Of a stretch of DNA of 18,527 nucleotides, positions 14,468 to 18,527 are shown in pieces. The position numbers and the translations under genes are program-made. The notes under the pieces were generated by a model. It worked only from the letters and a program-made list of their open reading frames with translations, did no database searches and was not told where the DNA came from. The stretch's first letter is position 1, and every line of letters begins with the position of its first letter. The stretch lies in assembly GCA_910587465.1 (NCBI GenBank), contig CAJUMS010000051.1, forward strand, positions 1 through 18,527. The letters are read 5' to 3'. Source of the stretch: an uncultured Oscillospiraceae bacterium. GTDB lineage: Bacteria > Bacillota > Clostridia > Oscillospirales > Ruminococcaceae.

Positions 14468-16180
14468 CTATTGCGAAACCTGTTTCTTCCACAAATCCGC
14501 ATAAGCGCCGTTCTTCCCTACAAGCTCGGAATGCGTACCTTTTTCCGCAATTTCACCGTTATCGATCACAAGTATCTGATCGGCGCGGGTTATCGAGGTA
14601 AGCTTGTGAGCGATCACCACAAGCGTTTTGCCCTTGACCATTTCGGTGATAGCCTGTTGGATATAGGCTTCATTATCGGGATCGACGCTTGCCGTAGCCT
14701 CGTCAAGCAATACTATCGGAGCGTCCTTCAGTATGGCTCTTGCGATTGAAACGCGCTGCTTTTCCCCGCCCGATAGCGTTCCGCCGCCCTCGCCGATAAC
14801 CGTATCATATCCGTTCGGGAGCGCCATTATAAAGTCGTGACAGCGTGCCTTTTTGCAGGCGGAAATAACGTCCTCGCGCGACGCGTTTTTCTTTCCGAAA
14901 GCTACATTATTAAAAATCGTATCGTTAAAAAGATAAACATTCTGAAATACCACGCTGATATTTTTCAGTAGGCTGTCGACCGACATATCGCGGACGTTCA
15001 CCCCTCCGATCTTCACACTGCCGGAGTTCGTATCCCAGAAACGCGCGATAAGATTTACGACAGTGCTTTTTCCGCAACCGCTCTTTCCCACCAGCGCGGT
15101 CATGGTATTTTGCGGAATATGAAAGCTGAGATTTTTCAACACGTCGTTTTCATCATAACCGAAGCATACGTTTTCAAAATCTATGTCATGGTTCAAAAGC
15201 GGGATATTTTCCCCCGTATCGGGAATTTCGGCGGTTTTGCGGACTTTATCGTATCTGTCAAGAGAAGCGTCGGCTACTCTGAATGCGGTTATTCCGATAA
15301 GAGCCAGCATCGGCAATACCAATTCAAACGCAAACACGGAAAGAGCGATGATATAAGGTAAAGAGATCAGATTATAAAGCCCCGCAATTCCGCATGCGGC
15401 TATGATTGCCGCCGTTCCCAGACCCGTTGTGCATTGTGATAATATAATGGGAATAGTAAACCGTTTTTCAAACCGTATCTGTGCGTCGGAAAGTTTTTTA
15501 AAATCCTCCGCCGTGGCTTTGTGATTTTCTCCCGCAAGATTAAACGCTTTTACAACAGGCATACCCTTTATGTATTCGATAACCGTTCCAACGAGCTGAT
15601 TCTGTGCCGCCTGTTGATTTTCCGCCTCAACCCTCGCTACCTTATGGGCACATCCGAAGGCGATCGAAAACAATCCCACGACCGCCGCCATAACCAGCGC
15701 GGTTTGCCAATTTATAACAAGAAGAAAAATAAAGGAAATGACAAGCCCCAGAACGCTTGAGGTGATCTTTCCTAACGTGTCCATTCCGTGTTCCTCCACA
15801 AACGAAATGTCGTTTGTTATCACCGAGGTCACGCTGCCGGTGTTTCCCTCCGAGAAAAATCCCATCGGGAAACGCTTCAGCTTATCCCCGAAGTTCATTC
15901 GCTCACGGGCGAAAATCTCATAACCTACTCCCGATTGATTTACGTCAACGAGGTATCTCAAAATCATTCTCACTACCACTCCGACAACAATTCCGATTGA
16001 CGATATTACAATTGTTTTTACCGAAAAGGTGTTGTTTAAAATTTCCATCAGAATGTATAAAACCATAAACACGGGAACGTTTGAAAACAGGCTTTCGAAA
16101 AACGACAGAACATACGCTATATTCAGCTTTTTGCGGTATTCTCCCGAGATACCCATAATTCTTTTAATAAATTTAAACAT
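14468..16180 (-). CDS. ABC half-transporter, AraC-linked pair, partner 2
   Basis: Permease-ATPase fusion of 570 residues, second gene of the third pair. Helices are near 20-45, 55-75, 138-175 and 245-300. Walker A GKSGCGKST is at 365-373, Q-loop Gln 413, signature LSGGEKQR 469-476, LLDEATASVD with Glu 494, and H-loop His 525. The start overlaps the preceding gene by 8 bases and has AAGGAGGGGG just upstream, so the two subunits are made together. The AraC gene next to the operon and the half-site palindrome before it fit a YbtPQ/IrtAB-type metal-siderophore importer, although a drug exporter cannot be excluded. The last 64 bases recur, with 7 changes, at 10008-10071, showing that a relative once stood there. 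Confidence 0.9.
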   Translation of the reverse strand: MFKFIKRIMGISGEYRKKLNIAYVLSFFESLFSNVPVFMVLYILMEILNNTFSVKTIVISSIGIVVGVVVRMILRYLVDVNQSGVGYEIFARERMNFGDKLKRFPMGFFSEGNTGSVTSVITNDISFVEEHGMDTLGKITSSVLGLVISFIFLLVINWQTALVMAAVVGLFSIAFGCAHKVARVEAENQQAAQNQLVGTVIEYIKGMPVVKAFNLAGENHKATAEDFKKLSDAQIRFEKRFTIPIILSQCTTGLGTAAIIAACGIAGLYNLISLPYIIALSVFAFELVLPMLALIGITAFRVADASLDRYDKVRKTAEIPDTGENIPLLNHDIDFENVCFGYDENDVLKNLSFHIPQNTMTALVGKSGCGKSTVVNLIARFWDTNSGSVKIGGVNVRDMSVDSLLKNISVVFQNVYLFNDTIFNNVAFGKKNASREDVISACKKARCHDFIMALPNGYDTVIGEGGGTLSGGEKQRVSIARAILKDAPIVLLDEATASVDPDNEAYIQQAITEMVKGKTLVVIAHKLTSITRADQILVIDNGEIAEKGTHSELVGKNGAYADLWKKQVSQ

Positions 16181-17915
16181 TTTCCCCCTCCTTTACGGCG
16201 ATATTCCATTGACCCGAAAGTGCGCTCATTTCCTGCAGTTTTCGATAAAGCGGGCTGCTTTCCATAAGCTCCATATGATCTCCCACAGCACTTACGAAGC
16301 CGTTTTCCAGCACGACAATCTTGTCGGCACGTTCAATCGTTTTTAATCTATGAGCGATAGTGATAACCGTTTTCCCTTTGGTAAGCGCGGCGAGAGCTTT
16401 GGTTATCTGCGTTTCGTTATCGGGGTCTATGGACGCCGTCGCCTCATCAAGAATTATAATCGGGGCATTTTTCAACATCGCTCTCGCAATGGTGATACGT
16501 TGCCGCTCACCGCCCGACAGCTTTCCGCCGAGAGTTCCCACCTCCGTGTCATAACCCCTGGGCAGCTTTGAAATAAAGTCGTGGCAGGCAGCCGCCTTTG
16601 CCGCTGAAATCATTTCCTCAACGGACGCGTTTTTCTTTCCCATTCGGAGATTTTCGGCGATAGTACCCTTGAACAGGAAGTTATCCTGCGACACAAACGA
16701 GGTCATATTCATCAGCGTATCAAATGAATACTCGCGTATATCTCTGCCGCCGATAAGGATCGAGCCTCCGCTCACGTCCCAGTAATGTACTATCAACCTT
16801 GCTATCGTGGATTTTCCGCTGCCCGACTCTCCGACTATCGCGGTCATACGTCCCTGTTTCGCCGTGAAGTTTATGTTATTCAAAACGTTTTTTTCATTAT
16901 ACGCGAAATCAACGTTTTTCAACTCTATATCAAAATTTTCGGGGAAAGCCGTAATATTTCCCGATTGAACGTCCTCTCCGGAATAGAGCTTTTCAAGCTG
17001 CCTTACAGTATAGTCTACCTGCGGGAACATCGGAAAAAAATTTATTATTCTTGTAAGCGGTGCGGCAATGCTTAAATTCAGCATCATCACAAATATCCAT
17101 GTTCCGAGTTCAAGCGTTCCGTTAAGATAAAACACCGCTCCTACGGGAAGCGTTAGAAGCACGGTGCAGGGCATTCCCGCGTATACCATAGACATTGATT
17201 TCCAACTGTCCTTGAACCAGTCCAGCGTGAATTTTTTGTAATTTTGAACGGTATCGGAATACTTCTCGTATGATTTTGCAGTCTGTCCGAAAATCTTTAT
17301 GACTTCCATTCCCGAAACGTATTCCACCACCGCGTTATTGAGCTTTGCTCCCGATTCAAAATACATCGGCATTTTCTTTGTTCCCGTGGACATCATAAGT
17401 CCCATTCCTATTATTCCGAACGGCAGAGAGCCGAGCGACAGCAACCCCATTCTCCAATCGGTAACAAAAATTATGACAAGCACGATCACCGGCAACACAA
17501 GGTTGGGAATTCCCTCGGGGAACATATGGGCGAGCATAAGCTCGATTCTGTTTATTTCCTCAATAAAGCTCTTTTTGTATTTTCCGGTGCCGCCCTCTAC
17601 CACCTCGCCGAGCGGCTGATGCATAAGATTATCCGCTAACTTTACGCGCATATTGTAAAGAGTTCCATATGCGCCCTCGTGGGATTGATTAAGCCCCATT
17701 CCGTATAAAACATACTTTACGGTAAAGCAGCCGAAAATTTCAGCCGCCGACAGCAAAACCGTTTTTACCGCCGCCGTTCCCGACAGATATTCGCCGATCA
17801 AACCGCTCATAATGAAATACGGGATCACTCCGAACGGTACGCTTATTGATATAAGAACCAAAGCACGGATTATATTTTTCCTATATTTCCCCGCAAACTT
17901 AAATATGCTTGACAT
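16173..17915 (-). CDS. ABC half-transporter, AraC-linked pair, partner 1
   Basis: Permease-ATPase fusion of 580 residues, first gene of the third pair. Helices lie near 15-42, 52-72, 135-175 and 245-295. Walker A GESGSGKST is at 362-370, Q-loop Gln 410, signature LSGGERQR 466-473, Walker B IIILDEATASID with Glu 491, and H-loop His 522. ATG 17915 has AAGGAGG 7 bases upstream, and palindrome copy 7 sits immediately before that. No strong -35/-10 pair is visible: TATAAT at 17996-18001 lacks a good -35 and would start inside the AraC terminator hairpin. This would suit an activator-dependent promoter driven by the AraC protein encoded just upstream. Together with its partner it likely moves a siderophore, haem-like or peptide substrate; this is inference from context. 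Confidence 0.9.
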   Translation of the reverse strand: MSSIFKFAGKYRKNIIRALVLISISVPFGVIPYFIMSGLIGEYLSGTAAVKTVLLSAAEIFGCFTVKYVLYGMGLNQSHEGAYGTLYNMRVKLADNLMHQPLGEVVEGGTGKYKKSFIEEINRIELMLAHMFPEGIPNLVLPVIVLVIIFVTDWRMGLLSLGSLPFGIIGMGLMMSTGTKKMPMYFESGAKLNNAVVEYVSGMEVIKIFGQTAKSYEKYSDTVQNYKKFTLDWFKDSWKSMSMVYAGMPCTVLLTLPVGAVFYLNGTLELGTWIFVMMLNLSIAAPLTRIINFFPMFPQVDYTVRQLEKLYSGEDVQSGNITAFPENFDIELKNVDFAYNEKNVLNNINFTAKQGRMTAIVGESGSGKSTIARLIVHYWDVSGGSILIGGRDIREYSFDTLMNMTSFVSQDNFLFKGTIAENLRMGKKNASVEEMISAAKAAACHDFISKLPRGYDTEVGTLGGKLSGGERQRITIARAMLKNAPIIILDEATASIDPDNETQITKALAALTKGKTVITIAHRLKTIERADKIVVLENGFVSAVGDHMELMESSPLYRKLQEMSALSGQWNIAVKEGENV

Positions 17916-17931
17916 AACAGCTCCTCCTTTG

Positions 17932-17947
17932 ATTAGTTGGGACTAAT
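17932..17947 (-). promoter_or_regulatory. Palindromic operator, copy 7 (perfect, divergent arms)
   Basis: ATTAGTTGGGACTAAT is a perfect 6-4-6 inverted repeat, extended by a G-C pair. Its arms differ from the other copies (ATTAGT instead of GTTAGC), yet both arms changed together so symmetry is kept. It lies 16 bases before the start codon of the third pair. Confidence 0.7.
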
Positions 17948-17956
17948 CGATTATGC

Positions 17957-17994
17957 AAAAAAGTACACATCGGCGATTTGCCTTTGTGTACTTT
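17957..17994 (-). terminator. Terminator after the AraC gene
   Basis: Minus-strand AAAGTACACA (17994-17985) pairs with TGTGTACTTT (17969-17960). An inner GGC/GCC lies within the loop, and the T-run continues to 17957. It lies 28 bases past the AraC stop. As it also precedes the third ABC pair, it may act as an attenuator for read-through into that operon. Confidence 0.85.
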
Positions 17995-18021
17995 AATTAT
18001 AACTCTGAAAACAAACAAACT

Positions 18022-18468
18022 CTACTCCGAAAAATCTTGTTTTTGCTCCGAATCGGCATTTCTCATACGTTTTCGATACGCAAGGGGAGAGTAGCCCTTT
18101 ATCGCCTTAAAAGCCGCGGCGAACTTACTTTGATTGTCATACCCGACAAGACTCGCGATATCGCCTACGCTCATTTCTGTTCTCCCCGAGAGAAGTTCGG
18201 CTGCATAATTTATACGTTCCGCACGGATATATGCGCCCACGGGCTGACCGAACAACGACTTGAAGCAGCCGCACAGATTAGTTTCGGAAATGTTGAACTT
18301 TACCGCCAGTTCAGAGACCGTGATCTCCTCCTTAAAATGCGATTTTATGTGATCGTAAACTCGCTTTACCGTTTCAACAACGGTATGCGTAAAGCAAGGC
18401 AGACACTGCTGATTTTCACAGCCGCTGACGTTAACAAAGCACAGCAGCTCCAGCACTTTCAGAATCAT
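18022..18468 (-). CDS. AraC-family regulator, DNA-binding part (frameshifted or N-truncated)
   Basis: The 148 visible residues hold the two helix-turn-helix motifs of AraC regulators (about 50-74, VSELAVKFNISETNLCGCFKSLFG, and 99-122, MSVGDIASLVGYDNQSKFAAAF), ending with GYSPLAYRKRMR. The preceding MILKVLELLCFV is not a normal protein start. It resembles the linker that in PchR/YbtA-type regulators joins a ligand-sensing N-terminus of about 150 residues. In frame, a TAG (18481-18483) lies 12 bases before the ATG. The other two minus-strand frames are open from there to the window edge, and a one-base change in the GGG at 18473-18475 would join them to this domain. An AGAGG 9 bases before the ATG leaves a short functional product possible. 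PchR/YbtA relatives activate siderophore transport genes when the siderophore is present, which fits the ABC pair downstream. Confidence 0.8.
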   Translation of the reverse strand: MILKVLELLCFVNVSGCENQQCLPCFTHTVVETVKRVYDHIKSHFKEEITVSELAVKFNISETNLCGCFKSLFGQPVGAYIRAERINYAAELLSGRTEMSVGDIASLVGYDNQSKFAAAFKAIKGYSPLAYRKRMRNADSEQKQDFSE

Positions 18469-18527
18469 ATACGGGCGCCTCTAAAAACCCCTTTACAAAT
18501 GCGTGAAAAAGTGGTAAAATAAAAGTA

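Noticed and set aside
14317..14502. N-terminal extension of the second TetR up to 14502
   Set aside because: The stretch contains the promoter, operator and the terminator of the neighbouring operon; ATG 14316 has a good ribosome site.
3013..17947. Direct assignment of the palindrome as a canonical DtxR/IdeR or Fur box
   Set aside because: The canonical DtxR box has GTTAG and CTAAC only one base apart and Fur boxes are GATAAT-type; here six bases separate the arms, so only a DtxR-like possibility is kept.

Overview
The window looks like a chromosomal stretch from a low-to-mid GC Firmicute, most likely a gut clostridium of the Ruminococcaceae/Oscillospirales kind. The reasons are consensus TTGACA-17-TATAAT promoters, strong AGGAGG ribosome sites, TTG starts, a DUF3793 gene beside a short-chain flavodoxin, and TetR/AraC-controlled ABC half-transporter pairs. 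There are no rRNA, tRNA, CRISPR or insertion sequence features. Genes cover almost everything; the longest non-coding stretches (about 8631-8888 and 9936-10136) hold promoters, operators, a terminator and a gene remnant.

Layout, left to right. Positions 1-2993 (minus): a CydDC-like pair of fused permease-ATPase half-transporters; the second gene runs off the left edge. 3089-4471 (minus): a MATE efflux gene broken by two frameshifts and an amber codon, still with a perfect promoter and a terminator-like leader hairpin. 4633-7859 (minus): a MacB-type ATPase and its FtsX-like permease. 8007-8630 (minus): a TetR regulator. 8889-9935 (plus): DUF3793 protein and flavodoxin, ending in an intrinsic terminator. 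10008-10071: a 64-bp leftover of another ABC gene's 3' end. 10137-13642 (minus): a second half-transporter pair. 13699-14316 (minus): a second TetR. 14468-17915 (minus): a third half-transporter pair. 18022-18468 (minus): the DNA-binding part of an AraC regulator, apparently cut from its N-terminal half by a frameshift near the right edge.

The most striking feature is a 16-base palindrome, RTTAGY-N4-RCTAAY, present seven times. A copy precedes every intact transport operon and the DUF3793-flavodoxin operon. Two copies lie just after a consensus -10 box, and five lie close to the ribosome site. The whole neighbourhood is therefore probably one regulon. Flavodoxin is a classic iron-starvation protein, and exporter-fold half-transporter pairs next to AraC regulators resemble YbtPQ/IrtAB siderophore importers. 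I therefore infer a metal (probably iron) limitation response under a DtxR-like repressor. The regulator itself is not in the window and the substrates are unproven. In all four copies that are not perfectly symmetric, the deviating pair is a G-U wobble in the sense transcript, so an RNA hairpin role should also be considered. A second palindrome, ATAACA-N-TGTTAT, lies at both tetR promoters and ahead of the MacB-type operon, and is the likely TetR operator.
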